From: Prorocentrum cordatum
Lineage: Eukaryota > Sar > Dinophyceae > Prorocentrales > Prorocentraceae
NCBI GenBank assembly: GCA_963575745.1
Contig: CAUYUJ010021167.1
Coordinates: forward strand, 66,956-130,955
Reading direction: 5' to 3'
DNA length: 64,000 nt
Below the pieces are notes generated by a model. It made no database searches, had not been told where the DNA came from, and worked only from the letters and a program-made list of their open reading frames with translations. A program made the position numbers and the translations under genes. The stretch's first letter is position 1. Each line of letters begins with the position of its first letter. Of this stretch, positions 28,371 to 38,188 are shown piece by piece.

Positions 28371-28675
28371 TCGGGCATTCTGCTGGCCCTCCTCTTCCTC
28401 CTCCTCCTCAGCCTCTGCCTTCTCATTCTCCCTCCTCCTCCATTTCCTGCTTCATCCTCTTCCTCAGTCGACAGATAACGGCTGCCCCTTTCTTGCCCCT
28501 ATACTTCCCTGATTGTCCCGACTCTCCTGGACATCGGTTCGGAGACACGACGAGGGTTCGCTTCCTATGCTGGTTTTGGGGACGTCCGCCACTCCCGTTT
28601 CCCTCCCTCTCCTGACCCTCCTTTTCCTCTTTCGGTCACGGACGCGCTGCCCAAAAAACAGTTGGTCGTCCATCG

Positions 28676-28795
28676 TCGTCGTGAGCGTCGCAGTCGTCAT
28701 CGTCGTCGTCGGGGTCGTCGTCGTCGTCGTCGTCGTCGTGGCAGTCGTCATCGTCGTCGTCGGGGTCGTCGTCGTCGTCGTCACGTCGTCCATGT
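28676..28795. repeat. GTC trinucleotide array
   Basis: CGTCGTCGTC with GGGGTC and GCAGTC interruptions. Confidence 0.9.
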
Positions 28796-28879
28796 CCCCC
28801 ATCAGCCTTTCCGGGGAACCACTCCGGACAAGAGTACGTGTGCACCCTCACCCTTGTTTTCCTCAACCTCGTGAGCCTC

Positions 28880-29400
28880 CTCATGCTCGCCCTCCTCCTC
28901 CTCCTCCTCCGCCTCCTACTCCCACTCCTCCTCGGCCTCAGCCCCTCCTCTTTATCCCCTTCCTCTTCCCCCTCATTACCATCATCCTCACGTTCCTACT
29001 CCTCCTCCTCCTCCTCCTCCTCCTCCTCCTCCTCCTACTTCTCCTGCCGCCGGCTTTACACTCCCCCCCCTGGCTCAACGACATGATCATCGTCATCATC
29101 ACCGACATCATCCGCGTCGTCGTCATCATCATCAACATCCTCGCCATTACTTTCCTCCTCCGTCTCCTGCTGGTCATGCTCGCCACGCTCTACCCACCGC
29201 TGCCCCTCCTCTTTGTCAGCCGTCCTTCCCCTGCAAATGCGTCCCTGCTCGCTTCGCTCTCCCCCTTGCTCTCCCCCTTCTCGTCTTCCCCTCCCCGTCC
29301 CTCTCGCCCCCATCCTCGTCCTCCTCCTCCCCCCTCGCACCTCTTCCTCGTTTTCCTCGCCCCTCCTGCTCCCTAGCGTCCTCCGCCACCTGCTCCTCAA
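28880..29400. repeat. CTC-rich low-complexity tract
   Basis: CTC array at 28885-29045, ATC/GTC patch at 29085-29145 and CT-rich text to 29400. Confidence 0.85.
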
Positions 29401-29729
29401 CATCCTCGTCGTCTTCGTCGTCGCCGTCTTCAGGATCGGCGGCACCGGCCGTAAGGCCTTCGCAATTTATCCAAGCACCTTTCGTACATACGCTTTCGGA
29501 ACACTCTGCGCCGCGCGCAACGCAGGCATACACGCGCAAGCCATCCCTCACAAGCGGCCACGTGATTGGAGCCACGGGCACTCAAAGGGGACACGCCGCT
29601 TCCGATTCGTGCACCCACCGAGGAGCAGAACAATGCCCGCGGCGACGCCAACGAAGGCACCAGCACTCACGCCGCCACGTCCTCCGTTCCCTCCTCCGCC
29701 GTCGCGTCCTGATTTTTTCACTGCGCGGT

Positions 29730-29850
29730 CCCCCGAAGTCCCGACCCTTCCCCCGGTGCCAGATGTTCATCCCGAGACGTTTGTGTTGACGGTCCCAGGG
29801 CCTGGCCAAAGCCCTCGGAAGCCGAAAACGGCCGAAACAAACCCCCCGTC
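29730..29850 (+). repeat. copy of the ~120-bp dispersed family
   Basis: CCCCGAAGTCCCGACCCTTC, CATCCCGAGACGTTTGTG, TTGACGGTCCCAGGGCCTGG and GGAAGCCGAAAACGGCCG. Confidence 0.75.
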
Positions 29851-29900
29851 ATGATTTTCCGTGACGCGAGCATGTTTGGGTCCCCCGAGCCCCCGCAGTC

Positions 29901-30083
29901 CTGGACCCTGCGCGCCGACTCCCGCTTGGACGTTACTTCCACCGAGCGGAGGCTCTGCTCCAGCGAGTCGCTGGCCTCCTGGAGCCACGTCGACCGCAGC
30001 GCCTCCTGCAGCGCACGCCCAGGGCCGCTCAGCGCCAGGTCCTCTCCGTGGCGCCAGTACGCCGCGACCCCGAAGTCCGCCAC
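29901..30083 (-). CDS. RSH: RSH exon f: end of the synthetase domain
   Basis: 61 codons, phase 0: VADFGVAAYWRHGEDLALSG, PGRALQEALRSTWLQEASDS, LEQSLRSVEVTSKRESARRV, Q. A-(D/E)-x-G-x-A-A-(H/Y)-W-x-(Y/H)-(K/G) is the conserved tail of the RelA/SpoT synthetase domain, immediately after Q-I-R-T-x-x-M-H. The acceptor is TTTGAG|GTGGCG. The donor could be GTCCAG|GACTGC (end 29901; pairs with exon g) or GTGGAA|GTAACG (end 29937). The exon carrying the catalytic glutamate of E-V-Q-I-R-T should lie between 30084 and 45223 but was not found. Confidence 0.8.
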
Positions 30084-30429
30084 CTCAAAGCAGCAGGATT
30101 CCATCACAGCTGGATCGGCCCCTAGTAGGATTATAAGAGCTGTACCCAGCCCTGAGAGGATTCCATCAGAACTTGATCGAGCCGTGGTAGCGTTCTCGTA
30201 GGGCTGGATCCAGCCCTGATAATACTAGACTAGAGCTTGGTCTGGGCGCTGAGATCCAGGACCTGAGATGCGGGCGCTGATTAGGCCCTGGGCCAGCCCT
30301 GAAGATCCGGGCGCTGCGATTGTTTCACACCGTCGCCCAGTTTCGGCCCCAGGATTTCAGATCGGCCTGGCTTCCCAGACATGCTCGAGTCGCGAAAAGA
30401 AAATCACGACGCTTGGCTTTTGAGAAGTT

Positions 30430-30525
30430 TCGGTCTCCGCGGGCCCTCGCCAGGCCCTATGACCGTGAAAAAGCTACTCGGGACAAAAAACTAGCCCTGG
30501 GGAACGGGCTGGGACTTCCAGGGAC
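30430..30525 (-). repeat. copy of the ~120-bp dispersed family
   Basis: GGGCCCTCGCCAGGCCCTATG, CTACTCGGGACAAAAAACTAG and ACGGGCTGGGACTTCCAGGG, reverse orientation. Confidence 0.7.
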
Positions 30526-30739
30526 CCCACCCAGTATCGCAGGGAACAAGACGTCGCATGTCTGGTTGAAAATGCCGCAGAAAGATTGGGTACAGGGCTC
30601 TGGTCGTGATTTCTCGCGATGTTGCAGTTTGTTTGCAGCGTCGGATCCCAGGGAGGGTCGCGGCTCAAGGGCCGAGGATCGAGACAGGGGCACCAGGAAC
30701 CCAACGCTTTAGCCAAAGATCAGGGCGGAGGTGTTTCGC

Positions 30740-31225
30740 CATCTCCTGCCCCTCCTCCTCCTCCTCCTCCTCCTCCTCCTCCTCCTCCTCCTCTCCTCCT
30801 CCTCCTCCTCCTCCTCCTCCTCCTCCTCCTCCCCCTCCGTCTCTCCCTCGGTCCCTCCCGCCTTCCTGTCTTCCCCACTTCTCCTCCTCCTCCTCCTCCT
30901 CCTCCTCCTCCTCCTCCTCCTCCTCCTCCCTCCTCCTCCTCCTCCTCCTCCTCCTCCTTCCCCTCCTCATCCTCCTCCTCCTCTCCTCCTCTTCCCTCCT
31001 CCTTTTCCTCCTCCTCCTCCTCCTCCTCCTCCTCCTCCTCCTCCGCCTCCTCCTCCACCTCCCGTTCATCCTCCTCCTCCTCCTCCTCTTCCTCCTCCTC
31101 TTCGTCCTCGTCCTCCTCCTCCTCCTCCTCCTCATCCTCTTCTTCCTCTTCCTCCTCCTCCTCCTCCTCCTCCTTCTCCTCCTCCTCCTCCTCCTCCTCC
31201 TCCTCCTCCTCCTCCTCCTCCTCCA
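30740..31225. repeat. CTC trinucleotide array, about 480 bp
   Basis: CTC/TCC with TTC, CATC and CCC variants. A 348-codon plus frame runs through it into 31.65 kb, but only its tail (see PPR relic) has non-repeat content. Confidence 0.95.
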
Positions 31226-31329
31226 GGTGGCTCCACGGCGAGGCCCAGGAGCCGTGTTGCCCCCTCGGCGACGCGCGGCCCGTGCCATCGCGGATCGCCC
31301 CCAGCGCCGCGGCGCGAATGCCTTGCGGC

Positions 31330-32770
31330 GGCGCGTGAGTGTGCTACAGGCTGTGCAGTGGTGTGCGCCCAACGGTGACGGAGAGAGGCCCCCCAAGCTC
31401 AGCCGCAGCCGCCGACGCGCCGCACGCAGACTCCGCCTGGCCACCTGCCGCCAGGCCGAGCTGGACTGGGCGGTCCAGTACCAGCCGCCCAGGCAACCCT
31501 GGTGGGGTTTCCCGTGGACGGAGATCTACGAGGAGGAATGGCAGTGGCAACCTCACGAAGAACAACCCTGTGCGTGCGAGAAGGACAGGCAGTGGCACCT
31601 TCAAGAGGAGCCAGACCAGTACGAGAAACACGCGAAGAACGAGCTCCACTAGATCAGCTACAGTGCGACGGCGCTGAACAGCGGGAAGGCGAAGGACGAG
31701 CGAAAAGTCGTCAGCCACGACGCGAAAGTGACGAACAGCCGACGTGAGCGTAAGAAAGAGGAAGACGAAGGACGAGCCCGCCTTCTGGTGGATAGTGGAT
31801 TGGTGCTGGGACCAGGGCATCACGCCCGACGTCGGCCTCGCGGCGTGCGAGGAAGGCGAGCAGCGACAGTGGGCTCTGGCGCTGCCCCAGGAAAGAGGAA
31901 AGGTGAAGGTAGAGCCCGACGTCATCAGCCACAGTGACGGGAGCGCCGGGGACAAGCCGAAGCAGACGGCCCTGGCAAAGAGGGAGGCGACGCTGGAGCC
32001 CGATCTAACGAAGTACTCGAAGCTGCAGCTCCGCGATGAGGAAGTCGAAGCCGGAGACCGACGTACTACACTAGACGGCCTGGCGGAGGCGAAGGGAGCC
32101 CAACATAGCTGTCTACCTCTCGTCGCCCCTCGTCGCCACGGCTGGACCAGGGAAGGCTGGGGAGGCGAAGATAGAGACCAACGTGACCAGCCACAGCGCA
32201 GTGTTCAGGGCATGTGAGGAGCGGCAGGCGAAGCTGGAGCCCGACATCACTAGCGATTGCACTGGGGTTCGGGCATACGAGACGGAATGTGAGAAGGCGG
32301 TTGAAGCGACCATAGAGCACGACGCCACCGTGGCGGCGGCCGCCGCCGTGTCACCGAGGAGGATGTCGAGGCGCTACTGGTCCGCTTGGCCACTCACGGC
32401 GGCGTCGAATTTGTAAACGTGGTGCGCCATTGCGCGCTCGAGGATATCGCCCTCGACCTGGTGTGCAGCTACCTGAGTCGCGCCGCTTCAGGTGCGCATT
32501 CTGCCTGGAGGCCGAGCGCCTCGCCCACCTGAGCGAGAAGGGGGGCCCGGAAGAGGAATGCGACTCGGGCGGGCAGGACAGCGCGGGCGAGTTGCGCAAG
32601 AAGACGGGCAGTGGCAGCCTCAAGACGGGTCTGACTATACGTGCGAGAAAGGAGGGCAGTGGCAGCTTCAAAAGGAAGGCCACGGGCAGTGGCAGCCGCA
32701 AGAAGAACGCGTGCGAGAAGGCCCTGCCTGCCCTGCAGGCACAGATGCGAGGAGGACTTGGCCAAGCACG
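31330..32770 (+). pseudogene. PPR-repeat gene relic
   Basis: Plus-strand pieces in shifting frames keep the dinoflagellate PPR signature (ISxxEKGxQWQxALxLLxEMxxxKLEPDVISYSAA-like, 35-residue period). At 31543-31650: QWQPHEEQPCACEKDRQWHL; at 31744-32060: ITPDVGLAACEEGEQRQWAL, ERGKVKVEPDVISHSD, REATLEPDLTKYSKLQL; at 32165-32300: AKIETNVTSHSAVFRACEE and AKLEPDITSDC; at 32630-32720: TCEKGGQWQLQK. Frames break several times and the repeat core is eroded, so it is dead. It lies inside RSH intron e-f on the opposite strand. Confidence 0.7.
32346..32495 (+). CDS. candidate coding fragment, unknown
   Basis: VTEEDVEALLVRLATHGGVE, FVNVVRHCALEDIALDLVCS, YLSRAA. Clear protein-like frame embedded in the PPR relic but not itself PPR. 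A following frame has FRCAFCLEAERLAHLSE. Not recognised; possibly part of the same dead gene. Confidence 0.3.
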
Positions 32771-33207
32771 CATGTTTGGCCAGGGAGGAGGCTGCAGCTC
32801 CCTACCTGAGACCGCGGGAGAGGGCGAGCCTCGGTCGCTTTCCTCGTCCCCATGCGGGGGAGGGCCGAGGCCGCGCACCCGCTGAGCGCGCGCGAGGCGC
32901 ACGCGCGCGGCGGGTAGGCATGACGTGGCGGCAGGAAATGGCTGGAAAGGGATCCTCCTCCTCCTCCTCCTCCTCCTCCTCTTCCTCCTCCTCCCCCGCT
33001 TCTTCTTATGATTTGTAAGTTGCTCCTTTTTTGATTTGATCTTATTCGCCTTATTATCATGATCATAAATTCTTCTAGCGCTCATTACCTAACAGCGAAG
33101 ACTGATAGGTTTCTCATAGTGTCAAAAGAGATCATCTTGACTCCCCAGGAGGGTCTGGGCGGGTGCCGGGAAGAAGCCGTTGAAGTCGCCTTAAGCAAAC
33201 AGTTACA

Positions 33208-33620
33208 CACTTCGTGGTCTTCGAGGTCCCAGAACTCCATTCCTGGGCATGATTTTGAATGCTCGGAGCCAACTGTAGACCACTTCGTGGTCTTCGAATT
33301 CCCAGAACTCCATTCCTGGGCATGATTTTGAATGCTCGGAGCCAACTGTAAGCCACTTCGTGGTCTTCGAGTTCCCAGAATTCCAGTCCTGGGCATGATT
33401 TTGAATGACCGGAGCCAACTGTAGGCCACTTCGTGGTCTTCGAATTCCCAGAACTCCATTCCTGGGCATGATTTTGAATGCCTTCGTGGTCTTCGAGTTC
33501 CTAGAATTCAATTCCTGGGCATGATTTTGAATGTCCGGAGCCAACTGTCAGCCACTTCGTGCTCTTCGAATTCCCAGAACTCCATTCCTGCGCATGATTT
33601 TGAATGCCCGGAGCCAACTG
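33208..33620. repeat. 73-bp tandem repeat, 5.6 units
   Basis: CACTTCGTGGTCTTCGA(A/G), TTCCCAGAACTCCATTCCTG, GGCATGATTTTGAATG and GGAGCCAACTGTAGG recur every 73 bp from 33208. One unit is shortened near 33480. Confidence 0.95.
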
Positions 33621-33639
33621 TAGGCGTCGTCGCCGTCGT

Positions 33640-33900
33640 CGCCGTCACGACGGCGACGACGACGACGAACGCCCCTCCAGGGCGCCCCCCCCCGCCGCAA
33701 GCAGCGGTCACGGGGGGGCATCCTGGAGGGGCGCGTTGCGTCTCCCTCTCTGGATTCTGGAGCGCCCCCCCCGCCGCGAGAAGCGGTCACGGGGGGGTGC
33801 TCTGGCAAGGGCGCGTTCTGACCACCTCCGCAAATCTTTTGAGCGCCCCCCCTCGCCGCGAGAAGCGGTCACGGGGGGGGCGCCCTGGCCAGGGCGCGCG
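33640..33900. repeat. tandem CGCCCCCCC-GCCGC-AAGCGGTCACGGGG repeat
   Basis: Three copies of GCGCCCCCCC, (C)GCCGCGAGAAGCGGTCACGG, GGGGG, GGCGCG spaced about 70-75 bp (about 33683, 33763, 33844). Each unit is partly palindromic. Confidence 0.8.
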
Positions 33901-34032
33901 CGTTCTGACCACCTTTTCGATCATCCTCCTTGATCCTCCTCCTCGATCCTCCTCCGCCTCCTCTTCCTCCTCCAGTACCATTCGGCTCAGGTTAAAGGAC
34001 GCAGGCTCAAGCAAAACCCGCCAGCTCAAGCC

Positions 34033-34521
34033 ATGGACGTCGCTCACGCGTCAGGCGGAGCTGTCCGTTGCAGTGGCGGCGACCGTTTGCGAGCCGCATT
34101 GGCCGGTGGTGATGGTGGCGCTGCTCAGCCCGCCACGCAGGAACTCGTCAATGCGATTCTGCAGCTTGGCCACCTGCCTACCCAATCGGGCCGCTCGAGG
34201 GCGGAGGAGAAGCGGCTTGCCGCGGGTCTCATCAGAGCACGGAAAGCAAGGACGCTGAGCTCGCAGCAGGAGGCGCAGCTCCGCGCGCTGCCGCCTGCCA
34301 CGAGGGTTCACCCCGAACACTCTGGTGCCAGCGCCGGCGCCAGCAGACAGGCGCAAGCCAGCGCCAGCGCCGTCAGGGTGGATGCAGGCGGCGGTGGTGC
34401 TTCTCTGACTGCTGCGGCAGGCAGCGGTGTTTCTCAGCCTGCTGTGCCAGCGGGAGCAGGAGCTCTCGCCAAGCAAAAGGCGCAGCAGAAGGCAGACCTC
34501 AAGGCAAAAGGCAGACGCTGA
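34033..34521 (+). CDS. ORF with a dinoflagellate short helical motif
   Basis: 162 codons from ATG at 34033 to TGA. Residues 38-85 read VNAILQLGHLPTQSGRSRAE and EKRLAAGLIRARKART then LSSQQEAQLRAL, which fits a short helical module I associate with many dinoflagellate proteins (E(L)RxLGRLPxxxRxxxAExxLAxxLxxARxxGxLxxxQEAxLxxL). The second half is low-complexity Ala/Ser/Gly/Gln (SAGASRQAQASASAVRV) and lysine-rich at the end. Possibly a retrocopy: CCATTCGGCTCAG about 50 bp upstream (33977-33990) weakly resembles the spliced-leader core. No introns visible. Confidence 0.4.
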   Translation: MDVAHASGGAVRCSGGDRLRAALAGGDGGAAQPATQELVNAILQLGHLPTQSGRSRAEEKRLAAGLIRARKARTLSSQQEAQLRALPPATRVHPEHSGASAGASRQAQASASAVRVDAGGGGASLTAAAGSGVSQPAVPAGAGALAKQKAQQKADLKAKGRR

Positions 34522-34612
34522 GCTCGCAGCAAGAGGCTCGCAGCAGGAGATAATGCAGAGCGATGAAAACACGGATACAGACACGCCTTGCAGCGCCTGC
34601 ATGTTACTACTG

Positions 34613-34615
34613 GTG

Positions 34616-34692
<77 letters not shown>

Positions 34693-34701
34693 ACGACTAC
34701 G

Positions 34702-34753
<52 letters not shown>

Positions 34754-34760
34754 TGTTGCA

Positions 34761-34851
<91 letters not shown>

Positions 34852-34890
34852 TTACTACTACTACTACTACTACTACTACGACTACTACTA
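34613..34890. repeat. CTA trinucleotide array
   Basis: ACTACTACT with a (GACTAC) stretch at 34668-34705 and CTGTTGCAA interruption at 34752. Confidence 0.95.
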
Positions 34891-34894
34891 AGCA

Positions 34895-35020
34895 GAGGCT
34901 GAGGCTGAGGCTGGCTGAGGCTGAGGCTGAGGCAGGCTGAGGCTGAGGCAGGCTGAGGCTGAGGCTGCGACTGCGACTGCCGTTGCCACTGCAACTGCCA
35001 TTGCGATCGCGACTGCGACT
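34895..35020. repeat. GAGGCTGAGGCTG and GACTGC tracts
   Basis: Hexamers of GAGGCT (34895-34965) pass into GCGACT/TGCCGTTGCCA units. Confidence 0.85.
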
Positions 35021-35029
35021 GCAATTACA

Positions 35030-36130
35030 CCAGAATTCTACAACATGACCCCTACATGAATCTCAAGGGCAATGTTTCCATATATGCTTCTAAACATCGT
35101 TGTTAGGTTGCTTCGCCGGGATGATGCTTCTGCGTAGTTTAAATGTTCTCGACATTACTATTGTCATTATATTATTATTCGTATTCTCGTTATTATTATT
35201 GGCAATGCTTCTGGTTACCAATCGTGGCATTAATAGTACCATTCGTATTCTTAGCATTCTGCTGTGTATTGTTCACAGTATGCGTAATAGTCGTACTCTT
35301 CTTATTAATAGTATTCATGATAGTTGCCTTGTCATTATTGTTCGTCGTATTATTGTTATCAAGATCGTTCGTATTATGATGAGTACCATTTCTCTTATTA
35401 CTATAAGTATTCCTAGTATGAGATTATTCATATGTTTATTCGTACCAGTACTCTTGATATGAATGGCAATAATGATGTAATTCCATAGGCGTAGTAATCT
35501 TCTGGGTATGAACATGAATATTCTTATTCGTAGTAGTATTACCCATGTTTTTTCTTAATCATACGATCCCCTTGTATTGTTATGGTTGACACGAATATGA
35601 TCATCCGTAGTCCTGCTATACTTTCCTCTTCTTATTATCCAAATATTATGTTTATCACTATTGTCAGTAATGTTATGGTTCGTATCACTACTACGTACTA
35701 TTCTCTTTCGTAATACGTTTCTTATTATTACTAGCGCTGTTCTTTTTGATATTGTTCTTATTCTTCTTACGAATACGATTGGTAATATCATTGTGCTTCC
35801 TCTTATTAATCTTAAAATTACGTGTTGTGTTAGTTGTCTTAGTATTTATACTATTCGTTTCCAGATTAAAAATTATTAACCCTCTTCTTAGTATTGGTAT
35901 TGCTCGTATCCTTGCTACCCGCTTCTTCGGGGCACTAGCATCATGACTAGTATTCGCCTTGTTGTGGTTGGTATCAGTAATTACTGTTATGTGTACTGCT
36001 GTTGTCTTCCCCTTCGTATTACTAGGTTATGAGCATTATGAGTATCATTATTACTATCATCATGATTGAAAGTGTTGCTATTGTCGCTTATATGTTTTGC
36101 GTGAGATTGTTCTGAATACTATTATTATTA
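35030..36130. other. AT-rich island, no gene seen
   Basis: About 1.1 kb with far lower GC than the rest of the window. Made of short TATTATT, GTATTCGTA, CTTATTATTA, TACTAGTATT motifs; looks like a decayed (TAT/TAC/GTA) array, the same kind of text that flanks the AGT array at 43480-43770 and 44700-44930. Frames are hydrophobic by composition only. Confidence 0.7.
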
Positions 36131-36310
36131 ATCCTTTTCCTCTTCATCCTTCTCCTCCTCTTCCTCCTCCTCCTCCGTTTCCTCCTCCTCGTCCTCCTCA
36201 TCTTCCTACTCCTCCTCCTCCTCCTCCTCTTCCTCCTCCTCTTGTTCCTCTCCCTCCTCGCCCTCCTCCTCATCCTCCTCCTCTTTTTCCTCCTCCTCCT
36301 CCCCCATCAC
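36130..36310. repeat. CTC array
   Basis: TCCTCCTCCTC with TTCC and CGTC variants. Confidence 0.9.
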
Positions 36311-36419
36311 CCACTCCTTTTCTGTACCGAAAACTCCCCCTCTGCCTCACCCCGAGGCTGATCGAGAGGGCGGGCTGGCGTTTCGCCAGAAACTTTCTCG
36401 GCATTTCTGAACCTGGAGC

Positions 36420-36570
36420 ATGAATTTGGGCGACAATTTCACGTAAGGAGGGCGGGCGATTGTCAAAATGTGGCTCTCGTTTTAGCGCCGCGCCCATTCG
36501 CTCTTGGAAATTGCAGGGGCTTTACGGACTGAGGGCGTGTCGTTTTCAAAATGCGGCTCCCGGTGCCGCA
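36420..36570 (-). repeat. reverse copy of the CGGCGCTAAGGCGAGAGCC family
   Basis: GGAGGGCGGGCGATTGTCAA, AATGTGGCTCTCGTTTTAGC and GCCGCGCCCATTCGCTC are the reverse complement of the 12190-12640 units. Confidence 0.75.
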
Positions 36571-36679
36571 TCCACTTAAATTACTCCGACGGAAGGACCT
36601 CACATGACAATCTGTTTAGATTGCCCTGAGCCGTTTCCTCCTCGCCCTGGCAGACACCCTCCTGTCGCTCTGCTGTGCC

Positions 36680-36900
36680 CTCTCCTCCTCCTCCTCCTCC
36701 CCCATCCTCGTTCTCCTCCCCCGCCCCCTCCTCCTCCTCATCCTCCTCCTCCATTTATTTGTCCGCCTCCTTCTTCTATTTTATCCTGCTCCTCCTCCTC
36801 CCTTTCCACCTCCCAATCATCATCGTTCTCTCCCAACCCCTTCCCCGTCCTCATCCTCCCCCTGCTTCTTCTCCATGCGCCCCCCTTCCCACCTGGTCGG
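36680..36900. repeat. CTC-rich low-complexity tract
   Basis: CCTCCTCCTCCTC and CT-rich text. Confidence 0.8.
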
Positions 36901-37117
36901 GGCAAGCGAATCGATTCTCCTCGGCGCCGTCGCCGCCTCGGCCAGCGCGCGCGCGTTCGCCGACGGCTGGTTCGCGAAGCCTTCGGGGCAGTTCCGCGGG
37001 CCATGCCTTTGGGGCAACCCCGCGGGCCGCTGGGGCGCGGGGGCAGGCCGCCGGGGCAACCCCGCGGGCCAGACCGTCGGGATAACCGCGCGGGCCTCTA
37101 GCTGCGCGTCGCGGCGT

Positions 37118-37735
37118 TCAGGCGGGAGGCAGCACGAAGCCAAGCTCCGCGGCAAGCTGCTCGGCCTCAAACCTACATGTTTTCGCTTCCTCCTCGAACT
37201 TCTCGAGCGCCCCCAGCAAGGACGCCAGCGGCCTGCGCTCCAGGAACTCGCGCGAAGGCGGCCGCAGGATCAGCATGTTCCGCACGCATGTTGCGCGGGG
37301 GAGCACGACGCAGAGGTGCAGCCACCACTGCTCGTCCGACATGCCCGTGCGAGTCGATGGTGACGCACTTGCGTAGCGTCTGGCCCTGCGACAGCGTAGA
37401 GGTCAGGTAGGACGCGTGCGTCAGGGTGAACCCCGAGCGGCGCACAGCGTGCGCCCCCGAGCTGTCCCACGTGAACTCCTGCTCGCTGGGTGCCTGAACA
37501 TGAGCAAGCTCCTCCCCCGCGCCTCGGCCTCGCCGCGTTCGACGGCGCCTTCGGCGCCCTGCAGCAGCAGTTCGGCGACCTCTTTGTAGATCGGGGGCTC
37601 CTTGAAGCCGTGGACCTGCAGCCAGATTCCCTGCGGTAGGTAGCGGGGGCGAAAGAACTGGCCGGGCGCGCACTCCACGTAGTCCCGCTCGTCGTCAGGA
37701 AGGTGAGGAAGTAAAACTGGCAGCAAAAATCTGCC
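37118..37735 (-). pseudogene. helicase-family C-terminus (dinoflagellate multicopy SF1-like), frameshifted
   Basis: Minus strand. First frame: LPDDERDYVECAPGQFFRPR, YLPQGIWLQVHGFKEPPIYK, EVAELLLQGA, RSLLMFRHP. After a shift near 37495: EQEFTWDSSGAHAVRRSGFT then LTHASYLTSTLSQGQTLRKC, VTID. After a second shift near 37345: MSDEQWWLHLCVVLPRATCV, RNMLILRPPSREFLERRPL, ending FVLPPA and a stop. T-x-x-x-S-Q-G-Q-T-L corresponds to the late SF1 helicase motif (T-V-H-x-S-Q-G-x-T), and the following WWL-x-L-x-V-x-x-x-R-A-T matches its next motif. Two frameshifts within 600 bp mark a dead copy. Lies in RSH intron e-f on the same strand. Confidence 0.75.
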
Positions 37736-37855
37736 CGACTTGTTCGCACCAGCAGACTTGTTCGCACCGGCAGACTTGTTCGCACCGGCGTTGCGCACTT
37801 CCCCTCAGCAGGCCGCTCGCGCCAGCAGATTTGTTCGCAACGGCGTTGCGCGCTT
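37735..37855. repeat. GTTCGCACCAGCAGACTT tandem repeat
   Basis: Three close 21-bp units (TTGTTCGCACC(A/G)GCAGAC) at 37739-37795 and a fourth variant near 37818. Confidence 0.85.
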
Positions 37856-38105
37856 CGGGGTGTAAGCCTAGGTTCTGGGAATTCTCATGGAATCGGACGG
37901 ATACAATACAGCTATGTAGAACATGCTCCACACTACTACATTGCTTACCTCTGGTCATCCTGTCCCGCGCTGTATCGATCGAAAGGTGCCCCTCACGACG
38001 ACGCAAACTATCGAACGGAAGCCCGCCCGACCACTGACGTGCAACACGAGACATAAAAGAAAAAGTGGGGTTCATGGGGCTCACGTGCAGCGGCAACGAT
38101 TCACA

Positions 38106-38165
38106 CTCCTCCTCCTCCTCCTCCTCCTCCTCCTCTTCCTCCTCCTCCTTCTCCTCCTTCTCCGA
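38106..38165. repeat. CTC array
   Basis: Short TCC/CTT array. Confidence 0.9.
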
Positions 38166-38188
38166 GGGCCTAGGGGCTCCACCCGCTC

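Noticed and set aside
30606-31652. 348-codon plus-strand gene
   Set aside because: Two thirds is the CTC array; only the tail has content, and that is a decayed PPR relic with shifts.
33208-33620. CRISPR array (73-bp period)
   Set aside because: Whole 73-bp unit is repeated; no unique spacers.
33977-33990. Third spliced-leader relic before the 34033 ORF
   Set aside because: Only a partial match (CCATTCGGCTCAG) with a changed core; below what I would accept as DinoSL without alignment statistics.
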